Assembly: GCF_036746095.1 (NCBI RefSeq)
Contig: NZ_DAIOEU010000005.1
Span: 1 to 64,000 of the forward strand
Direction: 5' to 3'
DNA from: Dyella_B sp036746095
Lineage (GTDB): Bacteria > Pseudomonadota > Gammaproteobacteria > Xanthomonadales > Rhodanobacteraceae
Length of the DNA stretch: 64,000 bases
Both the position numbers and the translations under genes were made by a program. Positions 17,401 to 25,001 of this stretch are shown one piece after another. The notes under the pieces are model-generated. The model was not told the DNA's origin. It saw nothing but the letters and a program-made list of their open reading frames with translations, and did not search any database. Position 1 is the stretch's first letter. The number at the start of each line of letters is the position of its first letter.

Positions 17401-20337
17401 ATGAGCCTGAGTCTTTCCCTACCTGTCATTCCATCCAAACAGCCGAAACACACGGCCTGGCTCGGCTGCCTGATCGAAGCGGAAACGCCGGCCGAAGTCA
17501 GCACCCTCATCGAGATGTTGCTGCACTCGCAGCCACACTGCCTGAAGGCCAAGGTGCTGATGCTGGGCCATCAGCAAGACCCGCGCTTTGCCAAAACGCA
17601 ACCGGTCGATGCGGAAGAAATCACCCTGGCGCAAGAGGCGCTGCGCGCTGCCGATGGCGTGCGCATCGCCGCCGACGGCAAGCGCCACGCCATGGCGCTG
17701 CTGCAGCCACAACAAGTAGTGCTGCTGCTCACCATGGCCATCGAAGGCTCGACCAAGGCACTGCTTGCCAACCTCGATCCGTACCTGCAACTGGGCGCGC
17801 GCCAGCTGCGCCACACCATCAAGCTGGTCGAACTGTACGACTCGCACAGCCAGCTGGAGCATTCGGACAACCTGCAGCGCGCCTTGTTTTCCATCTCCGA
17901 GCTATCCAGTTCGGACGTGGACATGCCGGACATGCTGCGGGAGATCCACCGCATCGTCAGCGGGCTGATGTATGCGGAAAATTTCTTCATCGTCCGCTAC
18001 TACGCCGAGCGCGACTGCATGCGCTTCCTGTATTACGCGGACATCCAGGATGAGGACAAGCCGGAAACCAATCGCGACATGCGCCTGGAAGACCGGCGGC
18101 ATACACTCACCTGGTACCTGCTCACGCGCGGCAAGCCACTGATGGGCAGCAACGAGCAGTTGCAGCAACAGGTCAACGGTCCGCTGCAGATTCTTGGCCC
18201 CGACAGCGACGACTGGCTCGGCGTGCCGATGCTGCGCAACGGCCAGGTGCACGGCGCGCTGGTGGTGCAAAGCTACGGCACCGGCATCGTGTATTCGCGC
18301 GACGATCTGGCCCTGCTCGAATTCGTCGGCAGTCACATCCTCACCGCGCTGGAACGCAAGGAAAGCAAGGACGAACTCGAACGGCGCGTGCGCCAGCGCA
18401 CCGAGGAGCTGGCCGAACTCAACCGCGGTCTGGTCCAGGAAGTGCGCGAACGGCATCGCGCCGAACGCCTGCAGGAAGCGCTGTTCCAGGTGGCGCAACT
18501 GGCCACCGCCGACATCGATGAAAACACCTTCTACGAGCGCGTGCACGCCGTGGTCGGCCGCCTGCTGGATGCCAAGAATTTCTTCATCGCCCTGCTGGGC
18601 GACGATCGCACCAAGCTGGAATTTCCGTATTACATGGATGCCGGCATGCGCCACCAGTTGTCGCGTCCGATCGGCCGGGGCTTGAGCGAATACGTGCTGC
18701 GCCGCGGCCTGCCGTGGTCAGGCACGCGCGAGGACATCATGGCGCTGACCCGCGCCGGCGAAGTGGTGCCGCACCATATCGGCGAGCCTTCCGCCTGCTG
18801 GCTGGGCGTACCGCTGAAAGTGGACGAGGCCGTCATCGGCCTGGTCGCCGTGCAAAGCTACGATGCGCATGCCGCGTACGGCGCGCCCGAACAGGAGCTG
18901 CTGAGCTTCGTCGCCCTGCAGATCGCCAACAGCATCTACCGCCGCCGTTCCGCTGCCGCCCTGCATCAGGCGAATTTGCGGCTGGAACACCGCGTGGAAG
19001 AACGCACGCGCGAACTGCGTGCGGAGATCGCGCGGCGCGAACAGATGCAACAGCAATTGCATCATCAGGTGATGCACGACCCGCTCACCGGCCTGCCCAA
19101 TCGCGGCTACCTGCGCGAACGGCTCGATCGCGTACTCAACCGTATCCGCAGCGAGCCAAGCCGGCGCTGCGCGTTACTGTATATCGACGTCGATCGCTTC
19201 AAGGTGATCAACGACAGCCTCGGCCATCTCGCCGGCGATGAATTCCTCAAAGCCATCGCGGTGCGTTTGCTTACGCACGTGCGCGAGCCGGACATGGTGG
19301 CGCGGTTGTCCGGCGATGAATTCGCCATTCTGCTGGAGAACATCGAGAACACCGACACCGCCACCATCATCGCCGACCGCGTGCTGCAAGCCGTGGCCAC
19401 ACCGCTGCGCATCTCCGGCAAGGAACTGGAGCCCTCGGTCAGCGTCGGCATTGCCTGTGGCGACTCCAGCTACCTGGACGCCGATGAATTGATCCGCGAT
19501 GCCGACATGGCGCTGTACCAGGCCAAGCAATTGGGTCGCAAACGTTTCGAAGTGTTCGACGAAACCCTCGCCAAGGGCATGGTCGACGTGCTCGCGATGG
19601 AAAGCGAACTGCGCAAGGCGCTGCGCCAGAATGAATTCGAGCCCCATTTCCAGCCGATTTTCCGCTTGGGCGACAGCAAGGTGATGGGCTACGAAGCGCT
19701 GATCCGCTGGAACAACCCGCAACGCGGGTTGTTGCGGCCATTGGATTTCATCAAGATCGCCGAGGACAGCGGCCTGATCGAAGCCATCGACTGGCGCCTG
19801 TTCGAATTGAGTTGCCGCTTGCTGGCGCAGCAGGGGCCGGGCGAGGCGTTCATCACCTTCAACGTATCGGCCCTGCATCTGCGCCATGCCGATTTCGACG
19901 TACGCATTCTCAAGATGCTCGAACGCACCAGCCTGGCGCCATCCCGGTTGGTGACCGAAGTGACCGAAGGCGCGCTGCTGGACAACCCCGAAAGCGTGCG
20001 CGCCGTGCTCGATCGCCTGCGCAGCGTTGGCGTCGGCGCAGCGCTGGATGATTTCGGTACGGGTTATTCCTCACTGAGCTACCTGCATTCCCTGCCCTTG
20101 CGCATGCTGAAGATCGACCGGGCATTCGTGCACGAACTCGACAAATCCGGTAGCGGCAACAGCACCACCGTGGTGGCCGCGATTCTTGCCTTGGCCCATG
20201 CGCTCAACATCCAGGTGATTGCCGAAGGCATCGAGACGCAGGCGCAGTTGGATGCACTGGTACGCATGGGGTGCGAGATGGGGCAAGGGTATTTGCTGGG
20301 AAGCCCGGCACCCATGTCGCATTGGGTAGCGCCGTAA
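17401..20337 (+). CDS. GAF-GAF-GGDEF-EAL cyclic-di-GMP protein
   Basis: A 978-residue cytoplasmic signalling protein. After a ~150-residue novel N-terminus come two GAF domains that resemble each other (about 165-320 and 365-520; both have '..NFFI', 'WLGVPM/L', 'VVQSY/VAVQSY'), each followed by a coiled coil ('RRVRQRTEEL', 'RVEERTREL'). Then GGDEF (about 555-720) and EAL (735-975). The GGDEF motif is SGDEF (637-641) and the inhibitory I-site is intact (R628-x-x-D631). The EAL domain keeps E765, 'DDFGTGYSS' and 'EGIET'. It is likely mainly a phosphodiesterase with a regulatory GGDEF, but dual activity is possible. Confidence 0.92.
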   Translation: MSLSLSLPVIPSKQPKHTAWLGCLIEAETPAEVSTLIEMLLHSQPHCLKAKVLMLGHQQDPRFAKTQPVDAEEITLAQEALRAADGVRIAADGKRHAMALLQPQQVVLLLTMAIEGSTKALLANLDPYLQLGARQLRHTIKLVELYDSHSQLEHSDNLQRALFSISELSSSDVDMPDMLREIHRIVSGLMYAENFFIVRYYAERDCMRFLYYADIQDEDKPETNRDMRLEDRRHTLTWYLLTRGKPLMGSNEQLQQQVNGPLQILGPDSDDWLGVPMLRNGQVHGALVVQSYGTGIVYSRDDLALLEFVGSHILTALERKESKDELERRVRQRTEELAELNRGLVQEVRERHRAERLQEALFQVAQLATADIDENTFYERVHAVVGRLLDAKNFFIALLGDDRTKLEFPYYMDAGMRHQLSRPIGRGLSEYVLRRGLPWSGTREDIMALTRAGEVVPHHIGEPSACWLGVPLKVDEAVIGLVAVQSYDAHAAYGAPEQELLSFVALQIANSIYRRRSAAALHQANLRLEHRVEERTRELRAEIARREQMQQQLHHQVMHDPLTGLPNRGYLRERLDRVLNRIRSEPSRRCALLYIDVDRFKVINDSLGHLAGDEFLKAIAVRLLTHVREPDMVARLSGDEFAILLENIENTDTATIIADRVLQAVATPLRISGKELEPSVSVGIACGDSSYLDADELIRDADMALYQAKQLGRKRFEVFDETLAKGMVDVLAMESELRKALRQNEFEPHFQPIFRLGDSKVMGYEALIRWNNPQRGLLRPLDFIKIAEDSGLIEAIDWRLFELSCRLLAQQGPGEAFITFNVSALHLRHADFDVRILKMLERTSLAPSRLVTEVTEGALLDNPESVRAVLDRLRSVGVGAALDDFGTGYSSLSYLHSLPLRMLKIDRAFVHELDKSGSGNSTTVVAAILALAHALNIQVIAEGIETQAQLDALVRMGCEMGQGYLLGSPAPMSHWVAP

Positions 20338-20406
20338 GCGGGGCTCCCACAGATTGGGGTTTCGCTCGCTATCGACGCCGGATATCCATTGATACGTCGG
20401 AGCCAG

Positions 20407-20550
20407 TCCCCTCTCCCCATCGGGGAGAGCGCTAGGGTGAGGGGCTTGCGGGAAACCTATCGACACGCGAGAGGGTTGCGTTTTTGAATCTCGCATGGAG
20501 CTAACTCCCGCGAGATTCCTCCTCACCCCAACCTCTGGAGGGGAGACGGA
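20407..20550 (-). repeat. ~150-bp CCCTCTCC-ended repeat, copy 1
   Basis: Read on the minus strand this segment matches the one at 59,089-59,244 nearly throughout, including the interior (GAATCTCGCGG, GTTAGCT, TGCGAGA, CTCGCG, TGTCGATA, TCCCGCAAGCCC). The ends, TCCGTCTCCCCTCC and GGGGAGAGGGGA, form terminal inverted stems. Confidence 0.8.
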
Positions 20551-20622
20551 GTTATTTACGGCGCATGACACTGCGCGCAAGAAACATGATCAAGCGACGG
20601 GATCAAGCCCACGGTAACCAGC

Positions 20623-20931
20623 CTACGCCCTGCTCGCCCCCGTCCGCACCGAATCCAGATGCTGGACATCGCGGATATCCCCCAGCCACACCAGCCCATC
20701 CCAATCCGGCCTGTGGCTGTCCACCAGGCGCACCACGCCGTTCATGCCTTCCTGGTCGCCGGGGCCAAGAAACACCTGCACCGTCGGCGTCACGCTTACC
20801 ATGCCTTCCACCACCACGCCATCCTGCTTGACGATGCGCACGGCCGCGTTCACCGCCAGCTCTTTCACCCATTTTTCGAGCATGGCGATATCGGTTGGAT
20901 CGGTATAAACGCGTTCGGCCCTGCGTCCCAT
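20623..20931 (-). CDS. DUF3247 family protein
   Basis: A 102-residue soluble protein starting MGRRAERVYTDPTDIAMLE, the usual opening of the DUF3247 family, known mainly from Xanthomonadales. The middle 'AVRIVKQDGVVVEGMVSVTPTVQVF' is an SH3-like strand pattern. Function is unknown. It is convergent with the GGDEF-EAL gene, with the repeat element between them. Confidence 0.75.
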   Translation of the reverse strand: MGRRAERVYTDPTDIAMLEKWVKELAVNAAVRIVKQDGVVVEGMVSVTPTVQVFLGPGDQEGMNGVVRLVDSHRPDWDGLVWLGDIRDVQHLDSVRTGASRA

Positions 20932-21032
20932 GTCGGTATCCGCGTGAACTTTTCAGCGGTTAGCTTGGACGCCATGCCGTCAATCCGGCGTGGCCGGCCC
21001 GTCAAGGCGCGGGCCGGCCGGATGCAGGGCCA

Positions 21033-21299
21033 TCAGGCTTTCAGCTTGTGCGTACCCTGCTGCACGTGCTCATGTTTCTCCTTCACCTCGCGCAACAGCT
21101 CCAGCACGTGTGCGTGCTGCTCTTTGCGCTTGCGCTCCTGCGCCGCAAGAAGTTCCTGCCGGCGCGTCATGTGCACGGGCGGCTGTTTCGTCGCCGGGCG
21201 CATGATACGGCTGAGGTAATCGGACCAAGTACTCAAATGCCACAGTGAGTTAGGCGAACCCGGGGTTCTCCCAGGGCTGATGGAACCAGGGGTATTCAT
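21033..21299 (-). CDS. Hypothetical coiled-coil protein
   Basis: Eighty-eight residues from ATG 21299, fixed by GGAGG seven bases upstream. The first half is Pro/Gly/Ser-rich. The second half is a charged helix ('RRQELLAAQERKRKEQHAHVLELLREVKEKHE', split here at its heptads) likely to form a coiled coil. No signal, no family recognised. Confidence 0.6.
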   Translation of the reverse strand: MNTPGSISPGRTPGSPNSLWHLSTWSDYLSRIMRPATKQPPVHMTRRQELLAAQERKRKEQHAHVLELLREVKEKHEHVQQGTHKLKA

Positions 21300-21467
21300 G
21301 AAACGGCCTCCACCGAGACGGTTGCCCGCAGCAGCCTGCGCAGCTGCCCGGACGTTCACTCTGCGCTAGGCATCGTTAGCATGGCGTAATGGCCACGCTA
21401 GAAATCGGGACAGGCCGGGGCCGGCCCGCAGCCGGCCCCCGGCGGACGCTTTGCAGCCGGCTGCGCC

Positions 21468-22088
21468 TCAATATGACCAAGGCGGAAGCAGCGGCGGGGA
21501 TACGCCATCAGTGATATGCCAATTAGCATGCACCACCTGTCCGTGATGCAAGGTCACCACCGTGACGCCAGGCGTCTGCATCAAGGCGATGATCTGGTTG
21601 AAGCCCGACCAGTACGCCGCGGTATACGCCCAGTGCTCCATGATGTCGTCGTTTTGTGCCGTCAGCGGTGGCGCCCCATCGTGGTCGTAATCCGCCGGAT
21701 AACACTCATGCAGCACGTACATGATGTTGCCGGTCGGCGCTGAAGAAGGATCGAGCGGGTTGCTCAGCTGCGGTCCTTTGTCGACTTCGTAGGACAAACC
21801 CGCGCCCCAGTGGGTCATCCGCCAGAACTGCGCGTGGCTGGCCCATAGATTGTCGAATTGAGCTTCGTACTGCGGTGGCGTGATGACCACGATGGTCAGC
21901 GTCTCGTTGCCCGTGTTCCCGTGGCTGTCGTCGAAGCACGGATTGAAATACCTGGGATTGGGATTGGGATCCGGCCACGCCGCCGCCGGATAATTTTGTG
22001 CGCGAACAGTAGGTACGGCGAAAACTGTTCCGGCGGCACACGCGACGCCCAGCACCGCGGTAAACGTCACTTTACTCAAGCGCTTCAT
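21468..22088 (-). CDS. Secreted hypothetical protein
   Basis: A 206-residue exported protein: signal MKRLSKVTFTAVLGVACAAGTVFA, ATG 22088 with GGAG at correct distance. The mature part is Trp/Pro/His-rich ('YFNPCFDDSHGNTGNETLTIVVITPPQYEAQFDNLW') with two Cys that could pair ('FNPCFDD', 'HECYPADYDHDG'). No catalytic motif or family is recognised. Monocistronic. Confidence 0.6.
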   Translation of the reverse strand: MKRLSKVTFTAVLGVACAAGTVFAVPTVRAQNYPAAAWPDPNPNPRYFNPCFDDSHGNTGNETLTIVVITPPQYEAQFDNLWASHAQFWRMTHWGAGLSYEVDKGPQLSNPLDPSSAPTGNIMYVLHECYPADYDHDGAPPLTAQNDDIMEHWAYTAAYWSGFNQIIALMQTPGVTVVTLHHGQVVHANWHITDGVSPPLLPPWSY

Positions 22089-22717
22089 GGGATAGCTCCA
22101 AATGAGAGGAACCGTGTTCCTTGGTTCATCCGCCCGACGCGAACACGAGAACGATCGGGCACCTCCCCGGATCGTGACACGCACCGCTTGGTCGCATCGG
22201 CTTCGCGTCGCTGACGTCACAGTCACCCTGCAAGATGATTCGCTGGCGCCGATCGCACGCCGTGCACGCCGCTGCCGGGACCTGGTTCGCCCCGTCGCAT
22301 TCGCGACGTTTATCGATGATGGCTATTCGATGTACGAGGCCGTTTGCCTTGCCGCGTTGCTGCATCCATAGTCACGTCCCGTGCTATGCAACACCCTCTA
22401 CCACGCGCCCCGGCGTTCGAATCAGCCGGGAGATTGACTTGCCTTCAACGAGCAGCTGGCGAAACGTACACAGATTGCTGTCAAAGCATCGTGTAGTGCG
22501 GGGTAAGGAAGCTGCAAACAGCTTGAGGTATCCCCCGTGCATTTTTCTCGTCATTCCAGCGAAAGCTGAATCCCGTGAAATACGATGTGCGCAGCACTCA
22601 GCTTAAAAATGTGTGCTGTGCACAGCGTACTTAGACTGGATTCCAGCTTTCGCTGGAATGACGAGCAGCATTTGCGGCGAAGTGGCCGCCCCGTTCACAG
22701 CGTCTAAAAAAATGCCC
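22089..22717. other. Intergenic region with one long hairpin repeat
   Basis: 629 bases between the secreted protein and the hybrid kinase 3' end. Small frames at 22,102 (+) and 22,126 (-) lack ribosome sites and recognisable composition. The only structure is the core-B repeat at 22,549-22,663. Confidence 0.5.
22549..22663. repeat. GTCATTCC hairpin repeat with core B
   Basis: Outer arms CGTCATTCCAGCGAAAGCT and AGCTTTCGCTGGAATGACG flank a ~65-base core. The core (ATGTGCGCAGCACTCAGC, TAAAAATGTGTGCTGTGCAC) is the reverse complement of the core at 39,859 and also related to 60,038. Confidence 0.8.
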
Positions 22718-24739
22718 TTACGCATGCACCTGCCGATCACCCATCGCCTTCATGATCGCCTCAACCAGCCCGGTGCGGTCATAAGGCTTGGACAAGCGCG
22801 TAGCCCCATCGCTCAAATCGGTGGGAATTTCCGCATAGCCCGTCGCAAGCACCACCGGCAGCGCCGGCCAGCGCACATTCACTTCGCTGACCAGCTGCGA
22901 CCCGGTCATGCCCGGCATGGCGTGGTCGGTAATCAACAGATCCACATCCGGCTGGTTTTCCAATAGCTTCAACGCATCTTCCGCCGAGGCCACTTCCTCC
23001 ACACGATGGCCAAGCTCCTGCAACACGGCGCCGGTCACGCTGAGCACCAGCGGATCATCATCCACCAGCACCACATGCAAGTTGCGCAACGAACACATCT
23101 GTCCTTCCGAGGACGACATCGCCATCGGCAACAGACCGGCAGCATCCGGTTGCGCGCTGGGCAACCACATCTCCACTCGCGTGCCGAAGCTCTTGCTGCT
23201 CTTGATGACCAGTCGCCCACCCGATTGCTCGACCAGGCCATGCACCATCGACAAGCCCAGGCCCGTGCCCTTGCCGACGCCCTTGGTGGTAAAGAACGGC
23301 TCCGTCGCCTTGGCCAGCGTGTCATCATCCATGCCATCGCCTTCGTCGGTGACGGACAGGCATACGTATTCGCCGGGTGCCAGGCGCGTAGAATGCTTGG
23401 CATCGATCACGACGTTGCGAGCCGTTATGGTCAGCTCGCCGCCCTTCGGCATGGCATCGCGCGCGTTCACCGCCAGGTTCATCAGCGCCAGCTCCAACTG
23501 GTTCGCGTCCGTCTTTACCGGATGAAGCGCCGCCGGAAACATCGTGTTGATGTTTACCAGCGGCCCCAGCGAACGGCCCAGCAGGTCGGTCATGTTCCGC
23601 ACCAGCGCAATGATGTCCACCGGGGCCACGCGCAATTCCTGCCTGCGCGCAAAGGCCAGCATGCGCTGCGTCAACGCCGCGCCGCGCTGCACGGCCGACT
23701 GGGCATTCGTGACCAGCTTGTGCAATTGCGTGTCGTGCGGGAGTTTCAGATCCAGCATGTCCAGGCAGCTCTGGATCACCATCAGAAGATTGTTGAAATC
23801 GTGCGCGACGCCGCCCGTCAGTTTGCCGATGGCCTCGGTCTTCTGCGATTGAAATAGCGCTTCGCGCGCGCGATCCAGTTCCACCGCGGCATTGCGTTGC
23901 TGTGTCACATCGCGCGTGATCTTGGCGAAACCGACCAGTTCGCCATCGTCGTCCAGGATACGATCGATGATCACGTGGGCCCAGAAGCGTGAACCGTCCC
24001 GGCGCACGCGCCAGCCTTCGCTTTCCACACGGCCTTCGGTGGCGGCGAGCACCAGGTTCTTCTGCGGCATGCCGGCCTCGCGGTCGGCTTGCGTGTAGAA
24101 AGAGGAAAAATGCTTGCCGATGATCTCGTTCGACCGATAACCCTTGATGCGCTCCGCCCCGACGTTCCAACTGGATACGTAGCCGCCCTTGTCCAGCATG
24201 AAGATGGCGTAGTCCGTCACGCTCTGCACCAGCAGGCGAAACTGTTCTTCGCTGCGGCGAAGAGCTTCGTCGACCTGCCTGCGCTCGCTGAGATCGCGCA
24301 CGATTTTCGCAAAGCCGATCAACTCGCCACGCTCGCTATGGATCGGATCGGTCAGCACCTGCGCCCAGAAATGCGTGCCGTCCTTGCGCACGCGCCAGTT
24401 CTCGCATTCGTGGCGGCCCTCGGCGCTGGCCATGTCCAGCTCGCGGCGCGGCAAGCCTTCGCTGCGCTCTTTCCCGGTATAGAAGCGCTCAAGATGCTGG
24501 CCGATGATGTCTTCGGCGCGATAGCCAGTCATGCGTTCGGCCCCAAGATTCCAGCTGGCTACACGTCCGGCCGCATCGAGCATGAAGATGGCGTAGTCGG
24601 TAATCGACTCGACCATCAGACGGTAACGTTGTTCGGTGGTGGTTGATGAGGTCACGTCTGGTTTCATCGATAGATTTGCCTTTGGGTCTTTCACCCATGG
24701 AACGTTTGAAATATCAAAGATGGATGAAGATTCAGGCAT
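22718..24739 (-). CDS. PAS-PAS hybrid sensor histidine kinase with receiver
   Basis: A 673-residue soluble kinase. Two very similar PAS domains (about 40-155 and 165-280; each with 'ITDYAIFMLD', 'SWN.GAER', 'RKDGTHFW'/'RRDGSRFW') are followed by a dimerisation domain with H313 in 'GGVAHDFNNLL'. Next come an ATPase domain with 'NLAVNARDAMP' and 'GTGLGLSMVHG', then a C-terminal receiver whose acceptor is D605 ('LLITDHAMPG') with 'LSKPY' after it. No membrane helix, so it senses a cytosolic or diffusible cue. ATG 24667 is an alternative start. No separate response regulator is adjacent; it diverges from formate dehydrogenase. Confidence 0.92.
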   Translation of the reverse strand: MPESSSIFDISNVPWVKDPKANLSMKPDVTSSTTTEQRYRLMVESITDYAIFMLDAAGRVASWNLGAERMTGYRAEDIIGQHLERFYTGKERSEGLPRRELDMASAEGRHECENWRVRKDGTHFWAQVLTDPIHSERGELIGFAKIVRDLSERRQVDEALRRSEEQFRLLVQSVTDYAIFMLDKGGYVSSWNVGAERIKGYRSNEIIGKHFSSFYTQADREAGMPQKNLVLAATEGRVESEGWRVRRDGSRFWAHVIIDRILDDDGELVGFAKITRDVTQQRNAAVELDRAREALFQSQKTEAIGKLTGGVAHDFNNLLMVIQSCLDMLDLKLPHDTQLHKLVTNAQSAVQRGAALTQRMLAFARRQELRVAPVDIIALVRNMTDLLGRSLGPLVNINTMFPAALHPVKTDANQLELALMNLAVNARDAMPKGGELTITARNVVIDAKHSTRLAPGEYVCLSVTDEGDGMDDDTLAKATEPFFTTKGVGKGTGLGLSMVHGLVEQSGGRLVIKSSKSFGTRVEMWLPSAQPDAAGLLPMAMSSSEGQMCSLRNLHVVLVDDDPLVLSVTGAVLQELGHRVEEVASAEDALKLLENQPDVDLLITDHAMPGMTGSQLVSEVNVRWPALPVVLATGYAEIPTDLSDGATRLSKPYDRTGLVEAIMKAMGDRQVHA

Positions 24740-25001
24740 CAGCTCATTGAGCCTGCATGCAGGACGCGTCTTGAAGGCGTCGCCGCTCGGTCAAGATGCC
24801 CGATTGTGTACCCCAAGCGAGCTTCATAAAAGTCCCGAAATGCATGTTTGCAAAAAGTTTTTGCAAAACCATGCAGTCAGTTCACCCATGCCTCACGCCC
24901 GCTAACCGCATCGCACACGACGGCGATGGCAAAAGATGTACGAAGATGCGCCTGCAAGCAGACAGGCAGGCCTCCGGCGACGTCCTTATATCGAGTGCTC
25001 C

